This document shows positions 8,550-18,062 of a stretch of DNA of 64,000 nucleotides, one piece after another; position 1 is the stretch's first letter, and each line of letters opens with the position of its first letter. A program made the position numbers and the translations under genes. The DNA is from Clostridium puniceum (GTDB lineage Bacteria; Bacillota; Clostridia; Clostridiales; Clostridiaceae). The DNA lies in assembly GCF_002006345.1 (NCBI RefSeq), contig NZ_LZZM01000098.1:1-64000 (forward strand), read 5' to 3'. The notes beneath the pieces are model-generated. The model was not told where the DNA came from and did not search any database. It saw only the letters and a list, made by a program, of their open reading frames with translations.

Positions 8550-10631
8550 ATGAAAGATTATAGTATTAAAAATTTGAGAAATGTAGGGTTAATGGGACAT
8601 AATGGAACAGGAAAGACTTCTTTAGCTGAAAGTATTTTATATTATTCAAAAATTACAGATAGATTAGGGAAGATTGAAGATGGAACTACTGCTTTAGATT
8701 TTGATACAGAAGAAAAGAAAAGACAATTTTCTATTTCTCTTTCAGTGGCTCCAATTGAATTAGACCATGTAAAAATAAACCTTGTGGACATTCCAGGGTA
8801 TGCTGATTTTCAAGGTGAATGTATTGAAGGTATGAGAGCAGTAGATGTTGGAATGATAGTTGTTAGTGCAGTATCAGGAATAAAAGCTGGAACAGAAACG
8901 GCATGGGAATATTGTAATAAAATTAAATTACCTAGAACGATTTTTATAAATAAACTAGATAGAGAAAATGCTAGCTTTGATAAAGTTTTAGATTCTCTTA
9001 ATAGAAAATTTGGAATAAGCGTTGTTCCTATTCAATATCCAATAGGAATAGAAGATGGATTTAAAGGCGTAGTAAATGTGATTTCAAAGCAAGCAAGAAT
9101 ATATGATGTTAAAACTAAAGAAATAAAAATTCTAGAGATTCCAGAAGAATTAAAGGAAAAAATTGAAGATTGTAAGAGAATGATTATGGAGTCAGTAGCT
9201 GAAACTGACGAAGTATTACTTGATAAATATTTCAGTGAAGGAACTTTAAGTGATGAGGATATATATCATGGGTTAATAAAAGGATGTGCTAGTGGTGACA
9301 TAGCGCCTGTTATGTGTGGAAGCGCAACTAAAGTTATAGGAATGGATTCTTTGATTGATGATATAGTTGAATGTTTCCCTTCACCAGAATATGCAATTCC
9401 TCAAAAAGCATTGGATGTTTCAAAAAATGAAGAGGTATTTATAAATCTCAATCAAGATAAACCTTTTTCAGCATTAGTATTTAAAACTATTGCCGATCCA
9501 TTTGTAGGTAAAATATCCTTTTTTAGAGTTATGACTGGAGAGGCAAAGGATGATATGACAGTGTTAAATGTTAATAAGGATAAAACTGAAAAATTATCTC
9601 ATATTTGCTTTATTAGAGGTAAGACACAAATACCAACTAAAAGGATTATTGCTGGTGATATAGGAGCAATTTCTAAATTGCAATATACAAATACAGGAGA
9701 TACATTAGTAAATCCAGAATTTAAGGTTATGTATGACAAGATGAATTTTCCAAAAGCAGTGTGTTCTATGGCCGTAATTCCACAGGCTAAGGGTGATGAG
9801 GAAAAAATATCTCAAGCTTTAAATAAGCTTAAGGAAGAAGATCCTGTTTTTGAAGTATATAGAGACTTAGAAAATTCTGAAATTATTATTTCAGGACTTG
9901 GAGAAACTCATATAAATGTAATCTCAAGCAAGATAAAGAGTAAATTTGGCGTAGATGTAATATTAAGTATTCCAAAGGTTCCTTATAAAGAGACTATAAA
10001 GGGCTTTGCAGATGTACAAGGTAAACATAAAAAACAATCAGGTGGACATGGACAATATGGAGATGTTGTTATTAAGTTTGAACCTAGAAATGATGGGGAG
10101 GAAGATTTGGAATTTGTTGACAATGTTGTTGGCGGAGCTGTTCCAAGAAACTTTATTCCAGCAGTAGAAAAAGGCTTAAGAGAATGTATAATACATGGAG
10201 TTTTAGCAGGATGTCCAGTTATAGGACTTAGAGCAATACTTCATGATGGTTCATATCATGCTGTAGATTCCTCTGAAATGGCATTTAAGATTGCAGCGTC
10301 TATAGCATATAAAAAAGGACTTGAACAAGCTAAACCTATTTTATTAGAACCTATAATGAAGATAGAAATTATATTACCTAATGAATATATGGGAGATGTA
10401 ATGGCTGATATAAATAAAAAGAGAGGCAGGGTAATTGGAATGGAAGCAGAGGGTGAAAAGCAAAAAATCACAGCAGAAGTTCCGCTTGCAGAAATCAGAA
10501 AATATGCTACTGAATTACGTTCATTAACTCAAGGTAGAGGAATATTTATTAAAGAGCTTTCAAGATATGAAGAAGTTCCAGAAGTAGAAGTTGCGAAAGT
10601 TATAGAAAGTATAAAAGAATCACGAAAATAA
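8550..10631 (+). CDS. EF-G-like GTPase (EF-G paralogue, EF-G2 type)
   Basis: A translational GTPase of about 693 residues with all five EF-G domains. G1 is GHNGTGKT at 16-23, G3 is DIPGYADF near 80-87, and G4 is NKLD at 134-137. Domain IV contains the conserved GGHGQYGDVVIKFEP. In canonical EF-G and EF-Tu the G3 motif is DTPGHVDF; here the catalytic His is Tyr, a hallmark of the EF-G2-like subgroup, whose role in ribosome translocation is unclear. The ATG at 8550 gives an N-terminus like those of relatives, but a TTG at 8538 preceded by AAGGTG is an alternative start. This is a paralogue, not the str-operon fusA, since no ribosomal protein genes are near. Confidence 0.85.
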   Translation: MKDYSIKNLRNVGLMGHNGTGKTSLAESILYYSKITDRLGKIEDGTTALDFDTEEKKRQFSISLSVAPIELDHVKINLVDIPGYADFQGECIEGMRAVDVGMIVVSAVSGIKAGTETAWEYCNKIKLPRTIFINKLDRENASFDKVLDSLNRKFGISVVPIQYPIGIEDGFKGVVNVISKQARIYDVKTKEIKILEIPEELKEKIEDCKRMIMESVAETDEVLLDKYFSEGTLSDEDIYHGLIKGCASGDIAPVMCGSATKVIGMDSLIDDIVECFPSPEYAIPQKALDVSKNEEVFINLNQDKPFSALVFKTIADPFVGKISFFRVMTGEAKDDMTVLNVNKDKTEKLSHICFIRGKTQIPTKRIIAGDIGAISKLQYTNTGDTLVNPEFKVMYDKMNFPKAVCSMAVIPQAKGDEEKISQALNKLKEEDPVFEVYRDLENSEIIISGLGETHINVISSKIKSKFGVDVILSIPKVPYKETIKGFADVQGKHKKQSGGHGQYGDVVIKFEPRNDGEEDLEFVDNVVGGAVPRNFIPAVEKGLRECIIHGVLAGCPVIGLRAILHDGSYHAVDSSEMAFKIAASIAYKKGLEQAKPILLEPIMKIEIILPNEYMGDVMADINKKRGRVIGMEAEGEKQKITAEVPLAEIRKYATELRSLTQGRGIFIKELSRYEEVPEVEVAKVIESIKESRK

Positions 10632-10669
10632 ATTTATGTAATTACAAGAAAATATGCAGTTAAAAGAAT

Positions 10670-10721
10670 AAAGGTTGTGTGGATCCTAGTTATTAAGATA
10701 ACAGTTAGGCACATGGCCTTT
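10670..10721 (+). terminator. Long imperfect stem-loop after the EF-G paralogue
   Basis: Segments aaagg/ccttt, tgtg/caca and cctag.ttat/ataa.c.ttagg fold into one long interrupted hairpin with loop taag. A short T-rich tail follows only weakly, so it may be a terminator or an RNA stability element. Confidence 0.45.
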
Positions 10722-10786
10722 ATTAAGTATTTAGAAATCTAATTGCAACATATATATCTTATTTTCATCAATGAAAATTTAGTTTG

Positions 10787-10815
10787 TTTTCAATCATAGC
10801 TTATTTTGATATAAT
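10787..10815 (+). promoter_or_regulatory. Sigma-A-like promoter of the Crp/Fnr gene
   Basis: TTTTCA at 10787-10792 and TATAAT at 10810-10815 are separated by 17 nt, about 35 nt upstream of the start codon. Confidence 0.55.
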
Positions 10816-10848
10816 ATATAGTATTGTAGCATAGTGGGGTGAAGATAT

Positions 10849-11523
10849 ATGTATGAGGAGTTATTCGACAGAAAAAAACAATCAGAAATGAGGAAATATT
10901 TTTTAGAAATAGCTCATACAAAAGGAATAAAAAAAAGTTATAAAAAAAATGAAGTTATTGAATTTGAAAATAATGATTTTATTGGAATAGTTACTAAAGG
11001 AGTGTTATCTCAAAGTATTATAAGTATGGGAGGGAATATACATTCATTGTATTTACTAAGATATGGAGAAATACTTGGAGAAACATATTATTTTTGTGGT
11101 GGTAAAAATAATATTTATACAATTGCAAAGGAATATACGGAAGTAGCATATATATTAAAGGATAAAATTGATCAAGAACTAAGAAATAATCAAGAAATAT
11201 ATAAATATTTTATACATAGTATTACTAGAAAATTTAGGATAATTATGTTGCAGTTGACTAATAGCACATTTAATGATTCTGTAGGAAAAATAGCAAATGC
11301 ATTATTAAGGCTTTCAGCTTGTTCCGAAATTGACCCTTTGGGAAGGACTAAAATTAATATGATATTTACACATCAAGAGCTTGCAAATAACATAGGATGT
11401 TCAAGAATAACTGTCACAAATTGTTTGAATAAGTTTTTAAATGAAAATACTATAAGTTATGAAAATAAGAAAATAATTATTAATCAGCCAGAAATTCTAA
11501 AGAAATATGTGGATATAATTTAA
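10849..11523 (+). CDS. Crp/Fnr family transcriptional regulator
   Basis: A 224-residue protein. Residues ~20-110 form a cyclic-nucleotide-binding-like beta-barrel (for example GIVTKGVLSQ), followed by a dimerisation helix. The C-terminal winged helix has FTHQELANNIGCSRITVTN (about 172-190), a clear HTH_Crp segment. No cysteine cluster for an Fnr-type iron-sulfur centre is seen in the N-terminus, and the ligand pocket is not diagnostic for cAMP. It is monocistronic: its own promoter lies upstream and a terminator downstream. Targets and effector cannot be told from sequence. Confidence 0.85.
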   Translation: MYEELFDRKKQSEMRKYFLEIAHTKGIKKSYKKNEVIEFENNDFIGIVTKGVLSQSIISMGGNIHSLYLLRYGEILGETYYFCGGKNNIYTIAKEYTEVAYILKDKIDQELRNNQEIYKYFIHSITRKFRIIMLQLTNSTFNDSVGKIANALLRLSACSEIDPLGRTKINMIFTHQELANNIGCSRITVTNCLNKFLNENTISYENKKIIINQPEILKKYVDII

Positions 11524-11594
11524 GGTTAGTCTAATAGTTTATTAATATTCATTTTTTAATATATAAAAAGAAGATGTTCCATTAAGAAATTAAA

Positions 11595-11651
11595 CCACAA
11601 TATTGTTATATTAGAATTAAAAAATCTGGTATAATATATTGTGGCTTTTTT
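11595..11651. terminator. Terminator between convergent genes
   Basis: Arms ccacaatat (11595-11603) and atattgtgg (11636-11644) pair around a 32-nt loop and are followed by six Ts. It lies between the Crp/Fnr gene and the converging minus-strand operon. Confidence 0.7.
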
Positions 11652-11671
11652 AATCTTTGTATTATAATAGT

Positions 11672-12094
11672 TTAATAATTATTATTAAAAAATGCTTTCC
11701 AATTTCCAGAATCAATATATTTTGTATGTTCTCTTTCTAATATATCTAAGTTTATTAGCTTATAGAATGAAAGCTTTTCTGAAGTACTGTTTGAATAATA
11801 TACATCAACATATTCTCTTTCATAGATTACATAATCCATGCCAAAAAAATATTTTTCAAAATTATCTAACTTGTTTAAAGTATTTTGAAAAATATCATCA
11901 AAAAATTCAATTATTTCTCCGTATACTTTATCATTTCCATCAATTACTGCAGGACAATCATGTTCATATAAGTGATACAATTTTCCATATATATAGCCTG
12001 TTTCGATAGAAGTCACTTTATCTTTTAAGTATTTATTATAGTTATGGAAGTCCTTCATAAGAGTTCCGTATACAAATATTTTGGTTTTATTCAT
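11672..12094 (-). CDS. Gamma-glutamylcyclotransferase (AIG2-like) family protein
   Basis: A ~140-residue protein that starts MNKTKIFVYGTLMKDF; the VYGTLM motif, the GYIYGKLYHL segment and a central YGEIIEF are typical of the BtrG/AIG2 gamma-glutamylcyclotransferase fold. Family enzymes release 5-oxoproline from gamma-glutamyl amines or peptides. The ATG at 12094 lies 4 nt after the pcp stop, so I prefer it to the upstream in-frame codon that would overlap pcp; translation is probably coupled. As last gene of the DUF969-DUF979-pcp operon, it fits a 5-oxoproline theme, though this family also has other substrates. Confidence 0.75.
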   Translation of the reverse strand: MNKTKIFVYGTLMKDFHNYNKYLKDKVTSIETGYIYGKLYHLYEHDCPAVIDGNDKVYGEIIEFFDDIFQNTLNKLDNFEKYFFGMDYVIYEREYVDVYYSNSTSEKLSFYKLINLDILEREHTKYIDSGNWKAFFNNNY

Positions 12095-12098
12095 ATCT

Positions 12099-12713
12099 TT
12101 AAGCCTTTTTTTGAAATATGATAACTTCAATAGCAGTTTCTATTGCAGTTATCATGGAATCTAAGTCCATTGCTGGAGTATTTTTCTTATTCATAACTTG
12201 TTCAAATAAAAATGGTATATGAATAAATCCAGATTGAATATTTAAGTCATTCTTGTGAGCATAATTTAATATGCTATACATAACATGATTACATACATAT
12301 GTGCCAGCAGAATTCGATATAGATGCAGGTATATTCTTTGAGTTGATTGAATTGACTATTTCTTTCACAGGTATAGTTGCAAAATAAGCACTTTCGCCAT
12401 TTTCATCTATTTTTTTATCGATTGGCTGTTGATTTAAATTATCAGGTATTCTAGCATCATCAATATTTATAGCTATTCTTTCAACAGTTATATCAAACCT
12501 GCCACCAGCTTGACCTATACTCAATACATAATCTGGATTAATTTCTTCAATATTTTTTACTATTATTTCTGTAGATTTATTAAAGGCAGTTGGAATTTGA
12601 AGTTTTATAATCTCAGCACCAGCTATATTATCCTTAAGTCTTTTTACTACTTCATACGCAGGATTAATACTTTCTCCTCCAAAGGGATCAAACCCTGTAA
12701 CTAAAATTTTCAT
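12099..12713 (-). CDS. pcp: Pyrrolidone-carboxylate peptidase (pyroglutamyl peptidase I)
   Basis: A 204-residue cysteine peptidase of family C15 that removes N-terminal pyroglutamate from peptides in the cytoplasm. The opening [20 protein letters not shown] is diagnostic. Catalytic residues are visible: Glu79 in [13 protein letters not shown], Cys141 in [12 protein letters not shown] and His165 in GFIHIPFL. Length fits the family (about 200-215). The start at 12713 has an aggagga-type site, so the upstream in-frame extension into the DUF979 gene is rejected. It sits in an operon after DUF969 and DUF979 and before a gamma-glutamylcyclotransferase-like gene. Confidence 0.95.
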   Translation of the reverse strand: MKILVTGFDPFGGESINPAYEVVKRLKDNIAGAEIIKLQIPTAFNKSTEIIVKNIEEINPDYVLSIGQAGGRFDITVERIAINIDDARIPDNLNQQPIDKKIDENGESAYFATIPVKEIVNSINSKNIPASISNSAGTYVCNHVMYSILNYAHKNDLNIQSGFIHIPFLFEQVMNKKNTPAMDLDSMITAIETAIEVIIFQKKA

Positions 12714-12733
12714 TTGTGTCCTCCTAAAATTTT

Positions 12734-13690
12734 TTAAAATGCCCATATATACATTAATGTAATATGAATTATAAGCATTATTATTGAAATTGGTAATTGA
12801 TATTTTATTACGCCATATTTTTTGTCTTCAATTTCTAATATTGATGTAGGTACAATATTAAAATTTGCAGCCATTGGAGTTAACAACGTACCACAGAATC
12901 CAGATGTTAAGCCTAATGCTGCTACTATAACCGGATCTCCTCCTTGAGCGATTACAAAAGGAACACCTATACCTGCAGTAATTACAGCAAAGGCAGCAAA
13001 TCCGTTACCCATTATCATTGTAAATATTGCCATTCCTAAGCAGTATGCTATTATGCCAGCGAGAATATTTCCGCTAGGTATAAAACTACTGATTGAACCA
13101 GAAATCACATTTCCAACACCTGCAGCAGTAAAAACAGAACCTAAAGCGGCTAATAATTGTGGAAGTATATTTGCAGGCCCAACTACCTCAAATAATCGTC
13201 TACCATCATCTAACATTTCTTTTGGAGATCCTTTTGTTATTAATAAGGCAAGGATGATAGAGGTTATACTACCAACACCTAAAGCAACTAATGAACCTAA
13301 TTGTTGATTCCATATTTGAGCAACTAAAAAAGTTACAACAGCAAGAGCTAATGCAGGGATGAATATATAACTTCCAATTTTCTTGGCAGCTTTCGCTTTA
13401 AATTCCTTAGTAGATTCATTAAATTTATCAAATTTTACAAGTCTAAAAGCAGAGAGAAGAGCTAATACAAGAACTAAATAACCTATATAAATATCTGGAA
13501 TAAATATATTTTTATCACCCCACAATAATCCGATTCTGCTAAAGGTAAAAATAAAGCCAAGTATGCCCCAAAAAAGTGCAGTAGGTATTTTTGAAGGATG
13601 ATTTTTATCTTTTAAGGTTCCATATGTAGAATAGAAACAGACTAACCCACAAAGAACATACAATAATTCTGTTAATGATGTTTTTAGCAT
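12734..13690 (-). CDS. DUF979 family membrane protein
   Basis: A 318-residue polytopic membrane protein with about nine helices, including glycine-rich segments such as [12 protein letters not shown] and [18 protein letters not shown]. The sequence fits the DUF979 family, which is nearly always adjacent to DUF969. The pair resembles a permease split over two proteins. The gene lies 20 nt downstream of DUF969 and 20 nt upstream of pcp. The start follows a gggggt site. Transport of 5-oxoproline or pyroglutamyl peptides is inferred from the neighbouring pcp and cyclotransferase genes. Confidence 0.85.
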   Translation of the reverse strand: MLKTSLTELLYVLCGLVCFYSTYGTLKDKNHPSKIPTALFWGILGFIFTFSRIGLLWGDKNIFIPDIYIGYLVLVLALLSAFRLVKFDKFNESTKEFKAKAAKKIGSYIFIPALALAVVTFLVAQIWNQQLGSLVALGVGSITSIILALLITKGSPKEMLDDGRRLFEVVGPANILPQLLAALGSVFTAAGVGNVISGSISSFIPSGNILAGIIAYCLGMAIFTMIMGNGFAAFAVITAGIGVPFVIAQGGDPVIVAALGLTSGFCGTLLTPMAANFNIVPTSILEIEDKKYGVIKYQLPISIIMLIIHITLMYIWAF

Positions 13691-13710
13691 AATTGTACCC
13701 CCTTTTCTAA

Positions 13711-14397
13711 CTATTTATCATTTTTTTTGCTTTTTATTTTATATTTTTTATCAAACTTTTTATCATAATATAAGAATTGAATCGTACCAACAACCATAAT
13801 AATAATCGCTACAGGTAAAGATGCTTTTGCAATATCTAGAGCTTCGACTGGATAGTTTAATTCCTTCATAACTCCAACTATAAGTAAAACACCACCTGAA
13901 GCCATAAAGAAATTTTGTCCAAAGAAATTTCCATAGTTTTCGACCGCACCATTTAATCCTCTTATGGCTTGAATGTCTTCTTCGCTTAGTTTGCCATATC
14001 TGCTTTTTGCAGCACCTTCAGACATTGGTAATATTAATGGTCTTATAAACTGGACATGTCCACCTATTCGGACTGAAAACATTGAGGCTAAGGTTCTTAT
14101 AATTAAGTATATAGAAGTTAATCTTCCAAAAGTAGCAGATTTTATTTTACTGATTAGATCTGCAGCTTTTTCTCTCAAACCATATCTTTCTAATATACCT
14201 ATAGCAGGTAGAGAAATAATGAAAAGAGACATATATCTATTTTCTACAAAAGCTTTGCCTAAAGTTGTAACAATGTCATTAAAGGACATTTCGGAAACAA
14301 GACCTGTTGCTATACCAGCAACAACAACTACAGCAATAGTATCTAGTTTAATAATAAAGCCGACAATAATTATCAAAATTCCAATTAATTTAATCAC
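13711..14397 (-). CDS. DUF969 family membrane protein
   Basis: A 228-residue membrane protein with about six helices; features include GILERYGLREKAADLI and a RIGGHVQFIRPLILPM segment, with NFFGQNFFMASGGVLLIVG further on. It matches DUF969, the constant partner of DUF979. It uses a GTG start with a gggggat site 9 nt upstream. It is the first gene of the operon DUF969-DUF979-pcp-cyclotransferase; the promoter must lie in 14398-14662, shared divergently with the gene at 14663. Function is unproven; a transporter subunit is the likely role. Confidence 0.85.
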   Translation of the reverse strand: MIKLIGILIIIVGFIIKLDTIAVVVVAGIATGLVSEMSFNDIVTTLGKAFVENRYMSLFIISLPAIGILERYGLREKAADLISKIKSATFGRLTSIYLIIRTLASMFSVRIGGHVQFIRPLILPMSEGAAKSRYGKLSEEDIQAIRGLNGAVENYGNFFGQNFFMASGGVLLIVGVMKELNYPVEALDIAKASLPVAIIIMVVGTIQFLYYDKKFDKKYKIKSKKNDK

Positions 14398-14662
14398 AAT
14401 ATAAATCCCCCTTTATCAATTTAATTAAATTTACCATAGATAGAATTAAAAAAATGTATCCCAGACTACAAAAGAATATAAAAAATATAAAAATACATGG
14501 TTTTTGTTGATAAATAAGTAATGTATGATAGATATTAGTGAAAATACGATAAATAATTTAATGAAAGAATTTTGTATTAAAAGGCATAAAAGTATGAATA
14601 AGATGAAATACTATTTTTGTATTAGTATTGAATTTTAATAGTATAACTAAGGAGGAATATTA

Positions 14663-14908
14663 ATGTCAGATTATAGCATGGACATTAGTGGGCGTATAGG
14701 TTTAAGTGATTATAGTAATATATTTGATTATTTAAATATAATAGAAAAAGACGATAATTTTATAATAAAAATTGACAAGAATAATAGAGGTGATATAGAT
14801 ATGATAAACTCTATGTTACAGGACAATAAATTTATTATTAACTATACTCAATATGATGATTTTGGTAACTATTACATAAGTGCAAATAAAGCATCTCTAA
14901 AAAAATAA
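14663..14908 (+). CDS. Small acidic protein, function unknown
   Basis: An 81-residue protein I do not recognise. It is soluble, rich in Asp, Asn, Ile and Tyr, and has no signal peptide, membrane helix or cysteine. An excellent ribosome site, aaggagga, lies 6 nt before the ATG, so translation is credible. It is divergent from the DUF969 operon and precedes the glucokinase gene by about 106 nt, where a TATAAT-containing promoter for the latter is visible, so it is probably monocistronic. Confidence 0.65.
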   Translation: MSDYSMDISGRIGLSDYSNIFDYLNIIEKDDNFIIKIDKNNRGDIDMINSMLQDNKFIINYTQYDDFGNYYISANKASLKK

Positions 14909-14948
14909 TATTTTAAAATACAGGTTTTATTAATAAGACATAATATAG

Positions 14949-14954
14949 TATAAT
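14949..14954 (+). promoter_or_regulatory. Probable -10 element for the glucokinase gene
   Basis: A TATAAT hexamer lies about 60 nt upstream of the glucokinase start. No convincing -35 hexamer is seen at the right spacing. Confidence 0.4.
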
Positions 14955-15014
14955 ATCTATTAGAACAAATTGTTTTTAATTGGGAAATTAAATGAAATGA
15001 AGGAGAGTTATATT

Positions 15015-15968
15015 ATGCAAAAGTATGTTGTAGGAGTAGATTTAGGGGGCACAAAAATAAGCACTGCATTATCTAATTTAAATGGTGAAATAATAAGCCA
15101 AACGACAGTGCCAACAAATGCTAATGAAGGAGAAATTCCTGTATTAAATAGAATTATTGAATCTATAGAAAAAGTAATAAAAGATGGATCAGCAAATTAT
15201 GAGGAGATAAAAGGAATTGGAATTGGTTCACCAGGGCCTTTGGATGCAGAAAAAGGAACTATAATTTATACACCAAACCTTCCATTTAAAAATTTTAATT
15301 TAGTTGAACCAATAAATAAGAAATTTGAAATACCTGTATTTTTAGATAACGATGCAAACGTTGCAGCTATTGGTGAATACATGTTTGGAGCAGGAAAAGG
15401 TGCTAAACATGTAGTATTCTTCACTGTAAGTACTGGAGTAGGTGGAGGAGCTGTTTTAAACGGAAAGGTTTATAGGGGACACACTTCAAATGCTTTAGAA
15501 ATTGGACATATGACAGTAGCTCCAAATGGACCAAGATGTAACTGTGGAAACATTGGATGTGTAGAAGCAACATCATCAGGAACTGCGATTGCAAAAAGAG
15601 GACAAGAAGCATTAAACAGTAAGATTGAAACTTCATTAAGAAAATATGAAACTGTTACTTCATATGAAGTATTTACAGAGGCAGCAGCAGGAGATCAAGT
15701 TTGCAAGGATATAATTGATAATGCATTAAATTATTTAGGAATAGCTGTTGCTAATGCAGTGTCTATCTTTGATCCAGAAGTGATAATAATTGGTGGTGGA
15801 GTAGCAGCTGCAGGAAATATTGTTTTTGATACAGTAAGAAAAGTTGTTGATAAGAGATGTTTTAAATCTATGGCCGAATCAGTTAGAATTGTTCCAGCAG
15901 GTTTAGGTACAAATGCAGGAGTAGTAGGAGCAGTAGCTTTAGCATTACTTGAAACAGAAGATAAATAA
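15015..15968 (+). CDS. glcK: ROK family glucokinase
   Basis: A 317-residue cytoplasmic sugar kinase. The ATP-binding DLGGTK motif is at 9-14, the catalytic aspartate lies in DNDAN near 111-115, and the zinc-binding ROK signature shows His165 with Cys175, Cys177 and Cys182 (CNCGNIGCVEATSSG). These match Firmicutes glucokinase GlcK, which phosphorylates glucose to glucose 6-phosphate; other ROK kinases with similar motifs act on N-acetylmannosamine or fructose, so substrate is a family-level call. The start at 15015 has a perfectly placed aaggaga site, so the 15 codons upstream are excluded. Confidence 0.9.
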   Translation: MQKYVVGVDLGGTKISTALSNLNGEIISQTTVPTNANEGEIPVLNRIIESIEKVIKDGSANYEEIKGIGIGSPGPLDAEKGTIIYTPNLPFKNFNLVEPINKKFEIPVFLDNDANVAAIGEYMFGAGKGAKHVVFFTVSTGVGGGAVLNGKVYRGHTSNALEIGHMTVAPNGPRCNCGNIGCVEATSSGTAIAKRGQEALNSKIETSLRKYETVTSYEVFTEAAAGDQVCKDIIDNALNYLGIAVANAVSIFDPEVIIIGGGVAAAGNIVFDTVRKVVDKRCFKSMAESVRIVPAGLGTNAGVVGAVALALLETEDK

Positions 15969-16097
15969 TGTTTATCTTGCAATCGCTTGAATAATTAAGT
16001 TTGTATAATAAAAATCGTAAAATATAATTTTAGAATAGATTAAATATTACAGATATTAGAAAAATATTCTGTTTTAGTAAGTATTTAGTATGAATAA

Positions 16098-16153
16098 GCA
16101 AGGGAGTTTGCACATATACTATAAACATAGAACTTCCTTGCAATGAATTTTTT
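16098..16153 (+). terminator. Probable terminator after glucokinase
   Basis: Arms gcaagggagtt (16098-16108) and aacttccttgc (16131-16141) pair with one mismatch and are followed by a T-rich stretch. Confidence 0.6.
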
Positions 16154-16177
16154 CTTCTCATACATATTACTAATTTT

Positions 16178-16356
16178 ATTTTAGGTAAATGCTTAATGTA
16201 AATATTAGTATTTTATAATTGTAATATTTACCTAAAATATATTGAGATGAAAAAGTTTTTTATATAAGCTATCTCTAAATATTAATTTAGAGATAGCATA
16301 TTATAAAAGAACATATTTGCAACATAAACCTATCCGAATAATATATTGGATAGGTT
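16178..16356. repeat. Cluster of three further inverted repeats
   Basis: Downstream of the glucokinase terminator are three more strong palindromes: attttaggtaaat with atttacctaaaat (16178-16190, 16226-16238), gctatctctaaa with tttagagatagc (16268-16297), and aacctatcc with ggataggtt (16327-16335, 16348-16356). No coding frame spans them. They could be stacked terminators or folds of a non-coding RNA. Confidence 0.6.
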
Positions 16357-16518
16357 TTACATATTTTAGTTATATTTTTACAAGTTTATAACTCGAATCA
16401 AAGATATATATTTATTTTATGAAATAATTGACAATGAAATGTTAATAAACTAATATTGTTAAAAAGCTTTAAACAAATTTTCTATAAGCAAATATTTAGA
16501 GATAAGAGGGGGATAAGT

Positions 16519-17754
16519 ATGAAGGCAGAAATTATAGCTATAGGAACAGAAATTTTGCTAGGAGACATAGTTAATTCTAATGCGCAGTATTTAGCACAGG
16601 AATTAGCTACTCTAGGCATAGACATGTATTATCAACAAGTAGTAGGAGATAATGAAAATAGGATTCTGCATGCTTTTAGTGAAGCGTATAGCCGCAGCGA
16701 TATTATAATAACAACAGGAGGTTTGGGACCTACAGATGATGATCTTACAAAGGAAGTTGCAGCAAAGTATTTTAATAAGGAGCTCATTCCAGATGAAGAG
16801 TCAATTGAAAAAATAAAGAGCTATTTTAAATTCAGACAAAGAAAAATGACTGAAAATAATTTAAAGCAAGGACTGATTCCCAAAGGAGCTATTATTATAA
16901 ATAATAATAATGGGACAGCTCCTGGAGTAATAATAGAAGAAAATAACAAAATAATGATTGTTTTACCAGGGCCACCAAAAGAAATGAAACCAATGTTTGA
17001 AGAAACGGTTAGACCTTATTTTCAAAAAAAGGCTGATTCAGTGCTAGTATCGAAGATGATAAAGATATTAGGCAGTGGGGAAAGTGCTGTGGCAGAGGAT
17101 GTTAAGGATTTGATGGATGCTCAAACTAATCCTACTATTGCACCTTATGCAAAAGAAGTAGGAGTAATGCTTCGTGTAACAGCAAAGGCTGAAACTCAAG
17201 AAGAAGCTTTAAAATTAATAGAACCTATAGAAGATGAAATTAAAGAAAGATTAGGAGACAATGTCTATGCAACAGAGGATATAGGAATAGAAGATGTTGT
17301 AGCCAAACTTTTGATTGAAAAGAAACTTACAATATCTACAGCTGAGTCTTGTACAGGAGGAATGATAGCAAGTACCCTTATAAATTATCCAGGAATATCG
17401 GAGGTATTTTTAGAAGGTGCTGTTACATATTCAAATGAAGCTAAACATAAAAGGCTTGGTGTTAAAAATGAAATCTTAGATAAATATGGAGCTGTAAGTG
17501 AAGAAACAGCAAGAGAAATGGCAATTGGAATTGCTAATACAGCAGGAACAGACGTGAGTATAGTTACTACAGGAATTGCAGGTCCAGAAGGTGGTACTGA
17601 TGAAAAGCCAGTTGGATTGGTTTATGTAGGTGTATATGTACAAGGGCAAGTAACAGTTCAAAAATGCATCTTTAATGGAAACAGAAGCAGAATAAGGCTT
17701 CAAGCAACAATAACTGGATTAGATATGCTTAGAAGAATTTTGATTAAAAAATAG
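16519..17754 (+). CDS. cinA: CinA family nicotinamide-nucleotide amidase/competence-damage protein
   Basis: A 411-residue two-domain protein. The N-terminal molybdopterin-binding-like (COG1058) domain starts MKAEIIAIGTEILLGDIVNS and contains TTGGLGPTDDDLT; the C-terminal ~160 residues are a PncC-type nicotinamide mononucleotide deamidase domain with STAESCTGGMIASTLI and TTGIAGPEGGTDEKPVG. The complete protein is usual for Firmicutes, where it recycles pyridine nucleotides and is often linked with recA and competence. The ATG at 16519 has the site agaggggga; the in-frame upstream codons lack one. The gene stands alone here. Confidence 0.95.
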   Translation: MKAEIIAIGTEILLGDIVNSNAQYLAQELATLGIDMYYQQVVGDNENRILHAFSEAYSRSDIIITTGGLGPTDDDLTKEVAAKYFNKELIPDEESIEKIKSYFKFRQRKMTENNLKQGLIPKGAIIINNNNGTAPGVIIEENNKIMIVLPGPPKEMKPMFEETVRPYFQKKADSVLVSKMIKILGSGESAVAEDVKDLMDAQTNPTIAPYAKEVGVMLRVTAKAETQEEALKLIEPIEDEIKERLGDNVYATEDIGIEDVVAKLLIEKKLTISTAESCTGGMIASTLINYPGISEVFLEGAVTYSNEAKHKRLGVKNEILDKYGAVSEETAREMAIGIANTAGTDVSIVTTGIAGPEGGTDEKPVGLVYVGVYVQGQVTVQKCIFNGNRSRIRLQATITGLDMLRRILIKK

Positions 17755-18062
17755 GTCTCTCCATAAAGGGCTATTAAAATATTGACCATATGATGAAAAT
17801 TTTCAACAAAACACTAAAATGTTTTCTAAAGAAAGTATATAGTTCAAAAAAATATACAACGAAGTGCCATAACTATGTCAAATGATTGACTGTAGTTATG
17901 GCACTTATAAATTGTATATAAATAAAAATGGGGGAGAGGCGATTAAATATTGAAGTTTAATACTTCGTTATTAGTTATTACCAAATTAAATTTATTTATA
18001 CATAAATTAAACTAAATTTTTATGTTTTTAATAAAATTTTAATTCAATATAAAATATGCCAG
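17755..18062. other. Intergenic region with a 14-bp perfect palindrome
   Basis: Between convergent cinA and the sirtuin gene. A perfect 14-bp inverted repeat, aagtgccataacta (17862-17875) with tagttatggcactt (17893-17906), has a 17-nt loop. No T-run follows on either side, so it is a weak terminator candidate. No gene is seen. Confidence 0.55.
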
